Positions 44,301 to 53,890 of a stretch of 64,000 nt of DNA are shown piece after piece. The position numbers were made by a program, and so were the translations under genes. The DNA is from Pseudomonas fluorescens (lineage in GTDB: Bacteria > Pseudomonadota > Gammaproteobacteria > Pseudomonadales > Pseudomonadaceae), in assembly GCF_001307275.1 (NCBI RefSeq), contig NZ_CP012831.1, positions 5,138,501 through 5,202,500 on the forward strand. Direction: 5' to 3'. Positions within the stretch are counted from its first letter, which is position 1. The number at the start of each line of letters is the position of its first letter. The notes under the pieces are model-generated. The model worked only from the letters and a program-made list of their open reading frames with translations, made no database searches and was not told the origin of the DNA.

Positions 44301-46238
44301 ATGGGCCAGACTCGTTTTGCCAGTGGGCGTCAATTGGATGTGATCTGCCTGGGACGCCTGGGCGTCGACCTCTACGCGCAGCAAGTCGGCGCGCGCCTGG
44401 AAGATGTTTCGAGCTTCGCCAAGTACCTTGGCGGTTCCTCGGCCAACATCGCGTTCGGCACGGCGCGCCTGGGCCTCAGGTCGGCGATGTTGAGCCGGGT
44501 AGGCGATGACCACATGGGCCGCTTCCTGGTGGAGTCCCTGGCCCGCGAAGGCTGCGATGTCAGCGGCATCAAGGTCGATCCCGAACGTCTGACGGCCATG
44601 GTGCTGCTGGGGATCAAGGACCGGGAAACCTTTCCCCTGGTGTTCTACCGGGAGAACTGCGCCGACATGGCGCTGCGCGCCGAAGACATCGACGAAACCT
44701 TCATTGCTTCCAGCAAGGCTTTGCTGATCACCGGCACGCATTTCTCCACCGATGGCGTCTACAAGGCCAGTATCCAGGCGCTGGACTATGCGCAAAAACA
44801 TCAGGTCAAGCGGGTCCTCGACATCGATTACCGGCCTGTGCTTTGGGGCCTGGCGAGCAAGGCCGATGGCGAAACGCGGTTTGTGGCCGACCAGAAAGTC
44901 AGCCAGCACGTGCAGAGCATCCTGCCGCGTTTCGATCTGATCGTCGGCACCGAAGAAGAGTTTCTCATCGCCGGCGGCAGTGAAGACCTGCTGACCGCGC
45001 TGCGTACCGTGCGCTCGCTGACGGCGGCGACCCTGGTGGTCAAGCTCGGCCCCCAGGGCTGCACAGTGATCCATGGTGCCATTCCGGCCCGGCTCGAAGA
45101 CGGCGCCATTTACCCTGGCGTGCGGGTCGAAGTCTTGAATGTACTGGGCGCCGGCGATGCGTTCATGTCCGGATTTCTTGCCGGCTGGCTGGAGGACGCC
45201 AGCGATGAACGCTGCTGCCAGTTGGCCAATGCTTGCGGTGGGCTGGTGGTGTCGCGCCATGCCTGCGCCCCGGCAATGCCGACCCGGGCCGAACTCGACT
45301 ATTTGTTCGACAGCCCGGTGCCCATCACCCGGCCGGACCAAGATGTCGTGCTGCAACGCCTGCATCAGGTCAGCGTGCCCCGCAAGACCTGGAAACAGCT
45401 GTTCATCTTCGCCTTCGACCATCGTGGACAACTGGTGGAACTGGCCCAGAAGGGCGGCCGCGAGTTGAGCAGCATCGGCGAACTCAAGCAACTGTTCATC
45501 CAGGCGGTGGCACGGGTCGAAGCCGACCTGCGCCACCAGGGCATCGAGGCCGACGTCGGTCTGCTGGCCGACCAGCGCTTCGGCCAGGATTCGCTGAACG
45601 CTGCCACCGGCCGCGGCTGGTGGGTGGCGCGGCCGGTGGAAGTGCAGGGTTCGCGGCCACTGGCCTTCGAGCATGGGCGCTCCATTGGCAGCAACCTGAT
45701 CGCCTGGCCACAGGAGCAGATCATCAAGTGCCTGGTGCAATTTCACCCGGACGACGAACCGCTGCTGCGCCTGGAGCAAGAGGCGCAATTGATGGGGTTG
45801 TACAAGGCCTCCGAGGCCAGCGGCCATGAATTGCTGCTGGAAGTCATTCCGCCCAAGGATCATCCATCGCCGCACCCGGACGTGCTCTATCGCGCCCTCA
45901 AGCGCCTCTACAACCTGGGCATCTTCCCGGCGTGGTGGAAGATCGAAGCCCAGGGCGCGGATGAATGGCAGCAGCTCGATGAGCTGATCCAACAGCGCGA
46001 CCCGTATTGCCGTGGCGTGGTCCTGCTGGGCCTCAACGCCCCGGCCGCCGCGTTGGCCGAAGGGTTTCGCCAGGCCAGCCAGAGCAGCACCTGCCGCGGT
46101 TTCGCCGTGGGCCGCACGATCTTCCAGGAACCGAGCCGGGCCTGGCTGGCCGGGGAAATCGATGATGAAACGCTGATCCAACAGGTGCAGGGCCGGTTTG
46201 TGGAATTGATCGAGGCCTGGCGTGCTGCGCGAAGTTAG
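44301..46238 (+). CDS. iolC: 5-dehydro-2-deoxygluconokinase fused to DUF2090 domain
   Basis: 645 residues. Residues 1 to about 330 are a PfkB kinase (GRLGVDLYAQQVG, YLGGSSANIAFGTARLG, and LGAGDAFMSGFLAGWL with the catalytic aspartate). Residues about 335-640 are the DUF2090 aldolase-like domain found fused to IolC in many proteobacteria (FAFDHRGQLVELA, IFPAWWKIEAQ). The kinase phosphorylates 5-dehydro-2-deoxy-D-gluconate; the second domain may take the place of aldolase IolJ, for which no separate gene is seen here. First gene of the iol operon. Confidence 0.93.
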   Translation: MGQTRFASGRQLDVICLGRLGVDLYAQQVGARLEDVSSFAKYLGGSSANIAFGTARLGLRSAMLSRVGDDHMGRFLVESLAREGCDVSGIKVDPERLTAMVLLGIKDRETFPLVFYRENCADMALRAEDIDETFIASSKALLITGTHFSTDGVYKASIQALDYAQKHQVKRVLDIDYRPVLWGLASKADGETRFVADQKVSQHVQSILPRFDLIVGTEEEFLIAGGSEDLLTALRTVRSLTAATLVVKLGPQGCTVIHGAIPARLEDGAIYPGVRVEVLNVLGAGDAFMSGFLAGWLEDASDERCCQLANACGGLVVSRHACAPAMPTRAELDYLFDSPVPITRPDQDVVLQRLHQVSVPRKTWKQLFIFAFDHRGQLVELAQKGGRELSSIGELKQLFIQAVARVEADLRHQGIEADVGLLADQRFGQDSLNAATGRGWWVARPVEVQGSRPLAFEHGRSIGSNLIAWPQEQIIKCLVQFHPDDEPLLRLEQEAQLMGLYKASEASGHELLLEVIPPKDHPSPHPDVLYRALKRLYNLGIFPAWWKIEAQGADEWQQLDELIQQRDPYCRGVVLLGLNAPAAALAEGFRQASQSSTCRGFAVGRTIFQEPSRAWLAGEIDDETLIQQVQGRFVELIEAWRAARS

Positions 46239-46257
46239 ACATTGTGAATACTGAACC

Positions 46258-46349
46258 TGTGGGAGCGAGCTTGCTCGCGATAGCGGACTGACAGTTGACA
46301 ATCAGTCGCCTGACCCACCGCTATCGCGAGCAAGCTCGCTCCCACAGGG
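46258..46349. repeat. Class II REP inverted pair
   Basis: TGTGGGAGCGAGCTTGCTCG and CTATCGCGAGCAAGCTCGCT in the gap between iolC and iolE. Confidence 0.85.
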
Positions 46350-46397
46350 TTCATTGCCGCCTTCAATGGTTATGAAAAAACAATAAAAGGTGCAGCC

Positions 46398-47291
46398 ATG
46401 CCCGCTATTCGAATTGGCATCAACCCGATTTCCTGGAGCAACGACGACTTGCCATCGTTGGGCGGCGAGACGCCGTTGAGTACCGCGCTGAGTGAAGGCA
46501 AAGCCATCGGCTACGAAGGCTTCGAGCTCAACGGCAAGTTCCCCAAGGACGCCAAGGGCGTCGGCGATGTGCTGCGGCCGTACGACCTGGCGCTGGTCTC
46601 CGGCTGGTATTCCAGTCGCCTGGCCCGGCGCTCGGCGGCCGAGGAAATCGACGCCATCGCCAGTCACGTCGAGCTGTTGGCGCAGAACGGCGCCAACGTG
46701 CTGGTGTACGGCGAGGTCGCCGATTCCATTCAAGGCCAACGCATTCCATTGGTTGAGCGGCCGCGTTTTCACACCGACGAAGCCTGGCAAGCCTACGCTG
46801 ACAAACTCACCGAACTGGCGCGCTTCACCTTGTCCCAAGGCGTGCGCCTGGCCTACCACCACCACATGGGCGCCTATGTCGAGTCGCCCGCGGACATCGA
46901 CAAATTGATGGCCCTGACCGGCAGCGAAGTGGGCCTGTTGTTCGATTCGGGTCACTGCTACATGGGCGGTGGTGAACCGTTGCAGGTGCTGCGCAAACAC
47001 ATCGAACGGGTCTGCCATGTGCACTTCAAGGACGTGCGCAAGCCGGTGGTGCAACTGGCGCGCAATAACCTCTGGAGCTTCCCCGACTGCATCATCAACG
47101 GCACCTTCACCGTGCCGGGGGATGGCGATATCGATTTCGCCGCGTTGCTCGATGTGCTGCTGGCCGCTGACTACCAAGGTTGGCTGGTGGTGGAAGCCGA
47201 GCAGGATCCCGCCGTAGCGCCGAGTTATGCCTACGCCAAGAAGGGCTACGACACTCTGCGCGCCTTGCTGCAAGAAAGGAGTGCGTCATGA
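46398..47291 (+). CDS. iolE: myo-Inosose-2 dehydratase
   Basis: 297 residues, full length for IolE. Xylose-isomerase-like TIM barrel: GINPISWSNDDLPSLGGETPL at the start is diagnostic, with metal ligands in GYEGFELN, YHHHMGAYVE, LLFDSGHCYMGG and HVHFKDVR. It removes water from scyllo-inosose to give the trihydroxycyclohexanedione, the second step of inositol breakdown. Its stop overlaps the iolB start (ATGA). Confidence 0.95.
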   Translation: MPAIRIGINPISWSNDDLPSLGGETPLSTALSEGKAIGYEGFELNGKFPKDAKGVGDVLRPYDLALVSGWYSSRLARRSAAEEIDAIASHVELLAQNGANVLVYGEVADSIQGQRIPLVERPRFHTDEAWQAYADKLTELARFTLSQGVRLAYHHHMGAYVESPADIDKLMALTGSEVGLLFDSGHCYMGGGEPLQVLRKHIERVCHVHFKDVRKPVVQLARNNLWSFPDCIINGTFTVPGDGDIDFAALLDVLLAADYQGWLVVEAEQDPAVAPSYAYAKKGYDTLRALLQERSAS

Positions 47292-48097
47292 GCCTGTTGA
47301 TCAAGAGCCATTCCAGCGGCCGAACCATGGTCCAGTTACCAGCGGGTGAGCTGGAATACGTCGGGTTCGCCGCCTACCGCCTGAGCCTCGGTGAAACCCT
47401 ACCGGTGGCCGCCGGTGACCAGGAATTGTGCCTGGTGCTGCTCAGCGGGCGCATCAGCCTCAAGGGCGAAGCGCCGGGGCAGGGCGCCTTCGATTGGGAC
47501 AACCTGGGTGATCGCCAGTCGGTGTTCGAGGACAAGTCACCCTATGCCGCTTACCTGCCACCGGGCAGCCAGGCCCAGGTCACCGCCCTGAGCGATGTGC
47601 AGGTGGCGGTGTGTGCCGCGCCGGGTTCGGCGCGTAACGAATACGGCCCACGACTGATCCGTCCGGAGAGCATGAAGCGCAGCGTGCGCGGCAAGGGCGC
47701 CAACACCCGTTATGTCTGCGACATTCTGCCGGACAGCGAACCGGCCCACTCGCTGCTGGTGGTGGAAGTGCGCACGCCGTCGGGACACTCCTCGAGTTAC
47801 CCGCCGCACAAGCACGACACCGACGACCTGCCACACCAGAGCTTCCTCGAAGAGACCTATTACCACCAGGTCAACCCGTCCCAAGGCTTCGTGTTCCAGC
47901 GGGTCTACACCGACGACCGCAGCATCGACCAGGCCATGGCGGTGGAAAACAGTGACCTGGTGGTGGTGCCCAAGGGTTATCACCCGGTCAGTGTGCCCTA
48001 CGGGTACGAGTCGTATTACCTGAACGTCATGGCCGGCCCGAAGCGGGTCTGGCAATTCCATAACGATCCGCAGCACAGCTGGCTGCTGGATCTCTGA
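47288..48097 (+). CDS. iolB: 5-Deoxy-glucuronate isomerase
   Basis: 269 residues from ATG 47288 (MSLLIKSHSSGRTMVQL), coupled to iolE through ATGA. KduI/IolB double-cupin family, with metal ligands in SSYPPHKHD and LEETYYHQVNP. It converts 5-deoxy-D-glucuronate to 5-dehydro-2-deoxy-D-gluconate, the substrate of the IolC kinase. Confidence 0.95.
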   Translation: MSLLIKSHSSGRTMVQLPAGELEYVGFAAYRLSLGETLPVAAGDQELCLVLLSGRISLKGEAPGQGAFDWDNLGDRQSVFEDKSPYAAYLPPGSQAQVTALSDVQVAVCAAPGSARNEYGPRLIRPESMKRSVRGKGANTRYVCDILPDSEPAHSLLVVEVRTPSGHSSSYPPHKHDTDDLPHQSFLEETYYHQVNPSQGFVFQRVYTDDRSIDQAMAVENSDLVVVPKGYHPVSVPYGYESYYLNVMAGPKRVWQFHNDPQHSWLLDL

Positions 48098-48125
48098 CCC
48101 CACACATACGCAGGGAGAACAAGCA

Positions 48126-49628
48126 ATGAGCGACGCCCCGGTAGTAGGCCATTACATCGACGGTCGAATTCAGGCCAGCGACAACGCGCGCCTGAGCAAT
48201 GTCTTCAACCCGGCCACCGGTGCGGTGCAGGCCCGGGTGGCCCTCGCCGAACCGAGTACCGTTGACGCAGCGGTGGCTTCGGCGCTGGCGGCGTTCCCGG
48301 CCTGGTCCGAGCAGTCGTCCCTGCGCCGTTCGCGGGTGATGTTCAAGTTCAAGGAATTGCTCGATCGGCATCACGACGAACTGGCGCAGATCATCAGCCG
48401 TGAACACGGCAAGGTGCTGTCCGACGCCCACGGTGAAGTCACCCGGGGCATCGAGATCGTCGAGTACGCCTGCGGTGCGCCGAACCTGCTCAAGACCGAT
48501 TTCAGCGACAACATCGGCGGTGGCATCGACAACTGGAACCTGCGCCAGCCCCTGGGTGTTTGCGCCGGGGTCACGCCGTTCAATTTCCCGGTGATGGTGC
48601 CCTTGTGGATGATTCCCCTGGCGCTGGTCGCCGGCAACTGCTTCATCCTCAAGCCTTCGGAGCGCGACCCGTCCGCCAGTTTGCTGATGGCCCGCTTGCT
48701 GACGGAAGCCGGCCTGCCGGATGGCGTGTTCAACGTTGTCCAAGGCGACAAGGTGGCGGTGGATGCGCTGTTGCAGCACCCGGACATCGAAGCGATTTCC
48801 TTTGTCGGCTCCACACCGATCGCTGAGTACATCCACCAGCAAGGCACGGCGCAGGGCAAGCGCGTCCAGGCCCTGGGCGGGGCGAAGAACCACATGATCG
48901 TCATGCCCGATGCCGACCTCGACCAGGCGGCAGACGCGTTGATCGGTGCGGCCTACGGCTCGGCCGGCGAACGCTGCATGGCGATTTCCATCGCCGTGGC
49001 GGTGGGTGATGTGGGGGATGAATTGATTGCCAAACTGTTGCCCCGTATTGATCAACTGAAGATCGGCAACGGCCAGCAGCCCGGCACCGACATGGGGCCG
49101 CTGGTCACCGCCGAGCACAAGGCCAAGGTGGAAGGTTTCATCGACGCCGGCGTGGCCGAGGGCGCGCGTCTGATCGTCGATGGCCGTGGTTTCAAGGTGC
49201 CGGGGGCCGAGCAGGGGTTCTTTGTCGGGGCGACGCTGTTCGACCAGGTTACCGCCGAGATGAGCATCTACCAGCAAGAGATTTTCGGGCCGGTGCTGGG
49301 GATTGTCCGTGTACCGGATTTCGCCACGGCGGTGGCGCTGATCAACGCCCATGAGTTCGGCAACGGCGTGTCGTGCTTCACCCGTGACGGCGGCATCGCC
49401 CGGGCGTTCGCCCGCAGCATCAAGGTCGGCATGGTGGGCATCAACGTGCCGATCCCGGTGCCCATGGCCTGGCATTCCTTTGGTGGCTGGAAGCGTTCGC
49501 TGTTCGGCGATCACCATGCCTACGGCGAAGAAGGGCTGCGCTTCTACAGCCGCTACAAAAGCGTGATGCAGCGCTGGCCCGACAGCATCGCCAAGGGTCC
49601 TGAATTCAGCATGCCGACTGCCCAATAA
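48126..49628 (+). CDS. iolA: CoA-acylating malonate/methylmalonate-semialdehyde dehydrogenase
   Basis: 500 residues, standard MmsA/IolA length. Cofactor region TPFNFPVMVPLWMIPLALV, the catalytic cysteine in YGSAGERCMAISIAV (near residue 285), and the C-terminal PIPVPMAWHSFGGWK characteristic of this family. It converts malonic semialdehyde, the last inositol-pathway intermediate, to acetyl-CoA and CO2, and can also act in valine breakdown. Its place between iolB and iolI favours the inositol role. Confidence 0.93.
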   Translation: MSDAPVVGHYIDGRIQASDNARLSNVFNPATGAVQARVALAEPSTVDAAVASALAAFPAWSEQSSLRRSRVMFKFKELLDRHHDELAQIISREHGKVLSDAHGEVTRGIEIVEYACGAPNLLKTDFSDNIGGGIDNWNLRQPLGVCAGVTPFNFPVMVPLWMIPLALVAGNCFILKPSERDPSASLLMARLLTEAGLPDGVFNVVQGDKVAVDALLQHPDIEAISFVGSTPIAEYIHQQGTAQGKRVQALGGAKNHMIVMPDADLDQAADALIGAAYGSAGERCMAISIAVAVGDVGDELIAKLLPRIDQLKIGNGQQPGTDMGPLVTAEHKAKVEGFIDAGVAEGARLIVDGRGFKVPGAEQGFFVGATLFDQVTAEMSIYQQEIFGPVLGIVRVPDFATAVALINAHEFGNGVSCFTRDGGIARAFARSIKVGMVGINVPIPVPMAWHSFGGWKRSLFGDHHAYGEEGLRFYSRYKSVMQRWPDSIAKGPEFSMPTAQ

Positions 49629-49661
49629 CCCGTTTTTTACAGTGCCGGAGGGAGAACAACA

Positions 49662-50483
49662 ATGAATAAGCCCCTGCGTTTTGCCTTGAATCGAATGGTT
49701 GCCCCGCGCCTGTCACTGCCCGAATTCATTGACCTGGCGCTGGCGTTGAGAACCGATGCCATCGAGATCCGCAACGATCTGAAGGGTGTCGAGATTGAAG
49801 ACGGCATGCCGCCCGGTCGGGTGCGCGAGTTATGTGAGGAAAGGGGCATCAAGGTGCTGTCGATCAATGCCCTGTACCCCTTCGACGTGTGGAACGAGGA
49901 GCGTCGGACCCAAGCGGTGAGGTTGGCCGACTACGCCCGCGAATGCGGCGCCGAAGGGCTGGTGATGTGCCCGCTCAATGACCGCGCCGACCCGCGCAGC
50001 GAAGCCGAGCGCGCCGCAGGGCTGCGTACGGCCCTTAGCGAACTGGCGCCGATCCTGCGCGCCTTTGGCATCTACGGTTTCATCGAGCCTCTGGGGTTCG
50101 AAGAGTGCTCGCTGCGGCGCAAGCGCACGGCAGTGGACGCGATCCAGGCCATCGGCGGGCTGGATGTGTTCCGCCTGGTGCACGACACCTTTCACCATCA
50201 TCTGGCGGGGGAGCAGGCGTTTTTTCCCGAACTGACCGGGTTGGTGCACATCTCCGGGGTCGAGGATGCCCAGGCGCCCTTGGCGACGATTCGGGACGGT
50301 CACCGGGTGCTGGTGGGCGCGGCTGACATTCTTGGCAATGCCGCGCAGATCGAGGCGCTGCGGGCTGGGGGCTACGAGGGCTACCTGTCCTTCGAACCGT
50401 TTGCCGAGAGCGTCCATGAACTGGCCGATATTCGCCAGGCGTTGGGGGCGAGCATGAATCACCTGCAAAGCTCACAGGCCTGA
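49662..50483 (+). CDS. iolI: IolI-type inosose isomerase (TIM-barrel sugar isomerase)
   Basis: 273 residues, AP endonuclease 2/xylose-isomerase-like fold. The N-terminus RFALNRMVAPRLSLPEFIDL and metal ligands in GFIEPLGFEE, LVHDTFHHHL, HISGVED and YLSFEPF fit IolI, which interconverts inosose isomers so that other inositols can enter the pathway. GGAGG lies before the ATG. A REP pair separates it from iolD. Confidence 0.82.
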   Translation: MNKPLRFALNRMVAPRLSLPEFIDLALALRTDAIEIRNDLKGVEIEDGMPPGRVRELCEERGIKVLSINALYPFDVWNEERRTQAVRLADYARECGAEGLVMCPLNDRADPRSEAERAAGLRTALSELAPILRAFGIYGFIEPLGFEECSLRRKRTAVDAIQAIGGLDVFRLVHDTFHHHLAGEQAFFPELTGLVHISGVEDAQAPLATIRDGHRVLVGAADILGNAAQIEALRAGGYEGYLSFEPFAESVHELADIRQALGASMNHLQSSQA

Positions 50484-50513
50484 CCCGACTTCCTGAATGA
50501 TGGAGAACCCCTT

Positions 50514-50601
50514 GTGGGAGCGAGCTTGCTCGCGATGACGGCGCCCCAATCAATGCATGCGTCGCCTGACACACCGCTATCGCGAGCAAGCTCGCTCCCA
50601 C
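50514..50601. repeat. Class II REP inverted pair
   Basis: GTGGGAGCGAGCTTGCTCGC and CTATCGCGAGCAAGCTCGCT, between iolI and iolD. Confidence 0.85.
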
Positions 50602-50634
50602 ACTTGACCGAGTTGCGTTTGAAAAGGTGCAAGC

Positions 50635-52566
50635 ATGACCACAACACGACTGACCATGGCCCAGGCCCTGGTGAAATTCCTCGATAATCAGTACGTCGAG
50701 GTCGATGGCGTCCAGAGTAAGTTCGTCGCCGGGGTGTTTACCATTTTTGGCCACGGCAACGTGCTGGGCCTGGGCCAGGCGCTGGAGCAGGACAGCGGCG
50801 ACCTGGTGGTCCATCAGGGCCGCAACGAGCAGGGCATGGCCCATGCCGCCATCGGGTTCGCCAAGCAGCACCTGCGGCGCAAGATCTACGCCTGTAGCTC
50901 GTCGGTGGGCCCTGGTGCGGCGAATATGCTGACCGCCGCGGCCACCGCCACGGCCAATCGCATTCCGTTGCTGTTATTGCCCGGCGATGTCTATGCCAGT
51001 CGCCAGCCGGACCCGGTGTTGCAGCAGATCGAACAGTTCCACGACCTGAGCATCAGCACCAACGACGCCTTCAAGGCTGTGAGCAAATACTGGGACCGCA
51101 TCAACCGCCCCGAGCAGTTGATGACCGCGGCGATCCAGGCCATGCGCGTGCTCACCGACCCGGCTGAAACCGGCGCGGTGACTCTAGCGCTGCCCCAGGA
51201 CGTACAGGCCGAAGCCTACGATTATCCGGACTACTTCCTGCAAAAACGCGTGCACCGCATCGACCGTCGCCCGGCCACCGAGGCAATGCTCGGCGACGCC
51301 CGGGCGCTGCTCAAGGGCAAGCGCCGACCGTTGATCATCTGTGGCGGCGGGGTGCGCTACTCCGGGGCCAATGCGGCGTTGCAGGCCTTTGCCGAGCGCT
51401 TCGACATTCCCTTCGCCGAGACCCAGGCTGGCAAGAGCGCCGTGGTGTCCAGCCACCCGCTGAACGTCGGCGGCGTCGGCGAGACCGGTTGCCTGGCGGC
51501 GAACCTGCTGGCCAAGAAAGCCGACCTGATCATCGGCATCGGCACGCGCTACAGCGATTTCACCACCGGCTCCAAATGGTTGTTCCAGCACCCGGACGTG
51601 CAGTTCCTCAACCTCAACATCAGCCCCTGCGACGCCTTGAAGCTCGACGGCGTGCAGCTGCTGGCCGACGCCCGCTCGGGCCTGGAGTCACTGTCCGCCG
51701 CGCTGGGCGACTATCGCGCTGAATGGGGCGGGCAGATCGCCGACGCCAAGGCCCAGTTGGACGCCGAGGTCGATCGGATCTACCAGGCCGATTATCAAGC
51801 CGAGGAGTTCCTCCCGGAAATCGATGACCACATGGACCCGGCGGTGTTTCGCGAATTCATCGAACTCACCGGTTCCTGCCTGACCCAGAGCCGCGTGCTG
51901 GGCACCCTCAACGAAACCCTGGCCGACGATGCGATTATCGTCGCCGCCGCCGGCAGCTTGCCCGGCGACTTGCAGCGCGCCTGGCGCAGCAAGGGCGTGA
52001 ACACCTATCACGTCGAGTACGGCTATTCGTGCATGGGTTATGAGGTGAACGCGGCCTTGGGCGTGAAACTCGCCGAGCCCGATAAAGAGGTGTACGCCCT
52101 GGTGGGCGATGGCTCCTACATGATGCTGCACTCGGAACTGGCGACTTCGATCCAGGAGCGCCGCAAGATCAACGTGGTGCTGCTGGATAACATGGCCTTC
52201 GGCTGCATCAACAATCTGCAGATGGGAAATGGCATGGACAGCTTCGGCACCGAGTTCCGTTTCCGCAACCCGGACACCGGCAAGCTCGACGGTGACTTCG
52301 TGCCGGTGGACTTCGCCATGAGTGCCGCGGCCTACGGCTGCAAGACCTACAAGGCGACGACCCTGGAGGAGCTGCGCGCGGCCCTGGCGGATGCGCGGCG
52401 CCAGACGGTCTCCACCTTGATCGACATCAAGGTCCTGCCCAAGACCATGATTCACAGCTACCTGTCGTGGTGGCGTGTGGGCGTGGCGCAAGTCTCCACC
52501 AGCGCCCGCACCGATGCCGTCGCCAAGACCCTCAATGAACGACTGGCCAAGGCCCGTCAATACTGA
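50635..52566 (+). CDS. iolD: 3D-(3,5/4)-trihydroxycyclohexane-1,2-dione hydrolase
   Basis: 643 residues, ThDP-dependent. N-terminal Pyr domain with the catalytic glutamate in HQGRNEQGMAHAAIG, a central nucleotide-like domain (about 215-345), and a C-terminal PP domain with GDGSYMMLHSELA through DNMAFGCINN as the ThDP/Mg motif. It opens the six-membered ring to 5-deoxy-glucuronate, the only step that breaks the inositol ring. Full length and ungapped. Confidence 0.95.
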   Translation: MTTTRLTMAQALVKFLDNQYVEVDGVQSKFVAGVFTIFGHGNVLGLGQALEQDSGDLVVHQGRNEQGMAHAAIGFAKQHLRRKIYACSSSVGPGAANMLTAAATATANRIPLLLLPGDVYASRQPDPVLQQIEQFHDLSISTNDAFKAVSKYWDRINRPEQLMTAAIQAMRVLTDPAETGAVTLALPQDVQAEAYDYPDYFLQKRVHRIDRRPATEAMLGDARALLKGKRRPLIICGGGVRYSGANAALQAFAERFDIPFAETQAGKSAVVSSHPLNVGGVGETGCLAANLLAKKADLIIGIGTRYSDFTTGSKWLFQHPDVQFLNLNISPCDALKLDGVQLLADARSGLESLSAALGDYRAEWGGQIADAKAQLDAEVDRIYQADYQAEEFLPEIDDHMDPAVFREFIELTGSCLTQSRVLGTLNETLADDAIIVAAAGSLPGDLQRAWRSKGVNTYHVEYGYSCMGYEVNAALGVKLAEPDKEVYALVGDGSYMMLHSELATSIQERRKINVVLLDNMAFGCINNLQMGNGMDSFGTEFRFRNPDTGKLDGDFVPVDFAMSAAAYGCKTYKATTLEELRAALADARRQTVSTLIDIKVLPKTMIHSYLSWWRVGVAQVSTSARTDAVAKTLNERLAKARQY

Positions 52567-52595
52567 TTGCCCCAACCCTACGAAAGGAGTTCTAC

Positions 52596-53606
52596 ATGTC
52601 TTTGAAGCTGGGCGTCATCGGCACCGGGGCCATCGGCCAGGACCATATCCGTCGTTGCAGCCAGACCTTGCTCAACAGCCAGGTGGTGGCGGTGACCGAC
52701 ATCAACCTGCAACAAGCGGCCAAGGTCGTGGCCGATCTCAAGCTGACCGCCGAGGTCTACCCTGACGGCCATGCGTTGATCAAGGCGCCGGACGTGGAGG
52801 CGATCCTTGTCACCTCCTGGGGCCCGAGCCATGAAGAATTCGTGCTGGCGGCGATTGCGGCGGGAAAACCGGTGTTCTGTGAAAAACCCCTGGCGGTCAC
52901 GGCCGAAGGTTGCCGCAAGATCGTCGAGGCCGAAGTGGCCCATGGCAAGCGCCTGGTGCAAGTCGGTTTCATGCGCCCCTACGATGAAGGCTATCGGGCG
53001 CTCAAGGCGGTGATCGACAGCGGCCAGATCGGTGAGCCGCTGATGCTGCACTGCGCCCACCGCAACCCGAGCGTGGGCGAGAACTACAAGACCGACATGG
53101 CGATCACCGACACCTTGATCCACGAGCTGGATGTGTTGCGCTGGTTGTTGGCCGATGACTACGTGTCGGTGCAGGTGGTATTCCCACGCAAGACCAGCAA
53201 GGCCCTGGCTCACTTGCGGGACCCGCAGATCGTCCTGTTGGAAACCGCCCGGGGCACGCGCATCGACGTCGAGGTGTTCGTCAATTGCCAGTACGGCTAT
53301 GACATCCAGTGCGAAGTGGTGGGGGAGACCGGCATCGCCAAGCTGCCGGAACCGTCCCAGGTGCAACTGCGCAGCGGCGCCAAGCTGTCCAATGCGATCC
53401 TGATGGATTGGAAGGACCGCTTCATCGCCGCTTATGACGTCGAGTTGCAGGCCTTCATCGACGGTGTGCGTGCCGGGCAAGTGGGTGGGCCATCGGCCTG
53501 GGATGGGTTTGCGGCGGCGGTGGCGGCGGATGCCTGTGTCGAAGCGCAGCAGAGCGGGCAGATCGTCAAGGTCGAGCTGCCCGAGCGCCCGCGTTTCTAC
53601 GGCTAA
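52596..53606 (+). CDS. iolG: Inositol 2-dehydrogenase
   Basis: 336 residues, Gfo/Idh/MocA family. NAD-binding loop GTGAIGQDHIRR near residue 9, the EKPLAVT motif near 96 with the catalytic lysine, and KTDMAITDTLIHELDVLRWL with the aspartate/histidine pair. Length and the latter stretch are typical of IolG. It oxidises myo-inositol to scyllo-inosose with NAD+, the first step. AAAGGAG lies upstream of the start, 29 bases after iolD. Confidence 0.93.
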   Translation: MSLKLGVIGTGAIGQDHIRRCSQTLLNSQVVAVTDINLQQAAKVVADLKLTAEVYPDGHALIKAPDVEAILVTSWGPSHEEFVLAAIAAGKPVFCEKPLAVTAEGCRKIVEAEVAHGKRLVQVGFMRPYDEGYRALKAVIDSGQIGEPLMLHCAHRNPSVGENYKTDMAITDTLIHELDVLRWLLADDYVSVQVVFPRKTSKALAHLRDPQIVLLETARGTRIDVEVFVNCQYGYDIQCEVVGETGIAKLPEPSQVQLRSGAKLSNAILMDWKDRFIAAYDVELQAFIDGVRAGQVGGPSAWDGFAAAVAADACVEAQQSGQIVKVELPERPRFYG

Positions 53607-53638
53607 CCCCAATCCCCCTGTGGGTGTGCAGTCAAATG

Positions 53639-53853
53639 GTGGGGGCGAGCTTGCTCGCGATAGCGGTGGGTCAGTCAACCTGATGAAGGCTGGTCCGCCG
53701 TCTTCGCGAGCAAGCCCGCTCCCACAGTCGACTGCGTTCCCTCAAAGGTACTCGGTCAAATGGTGGGAGCTGAGCTTGCTCGCGATGGCGTAGTGTCAGT
53801 CGACATCAATGTTGAATGTATCGCCGTCTTCGCGAGCAAGCTCAGCTCCCACA
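53639..53853. repeat. Two tandem class II REP pairs
   Basis: First pair: 53639-53725, with GGGGGCGAGCTTGCTCGCGA and TTCGCGAGCAAGCCCGCTCC. Second pair: 53762-53853, with GTGGGAGCTGAGCTTGCTCG and its inverse. The second carries an extra CT in both arms, so the two arms have changed together, which suggests selection or conversion to keep the pairing. Confidence 0.8.
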
Positions 53854-53890
53854 GGGATTGCATTCATTCAGTGATTAACAAGGAGCTTTC

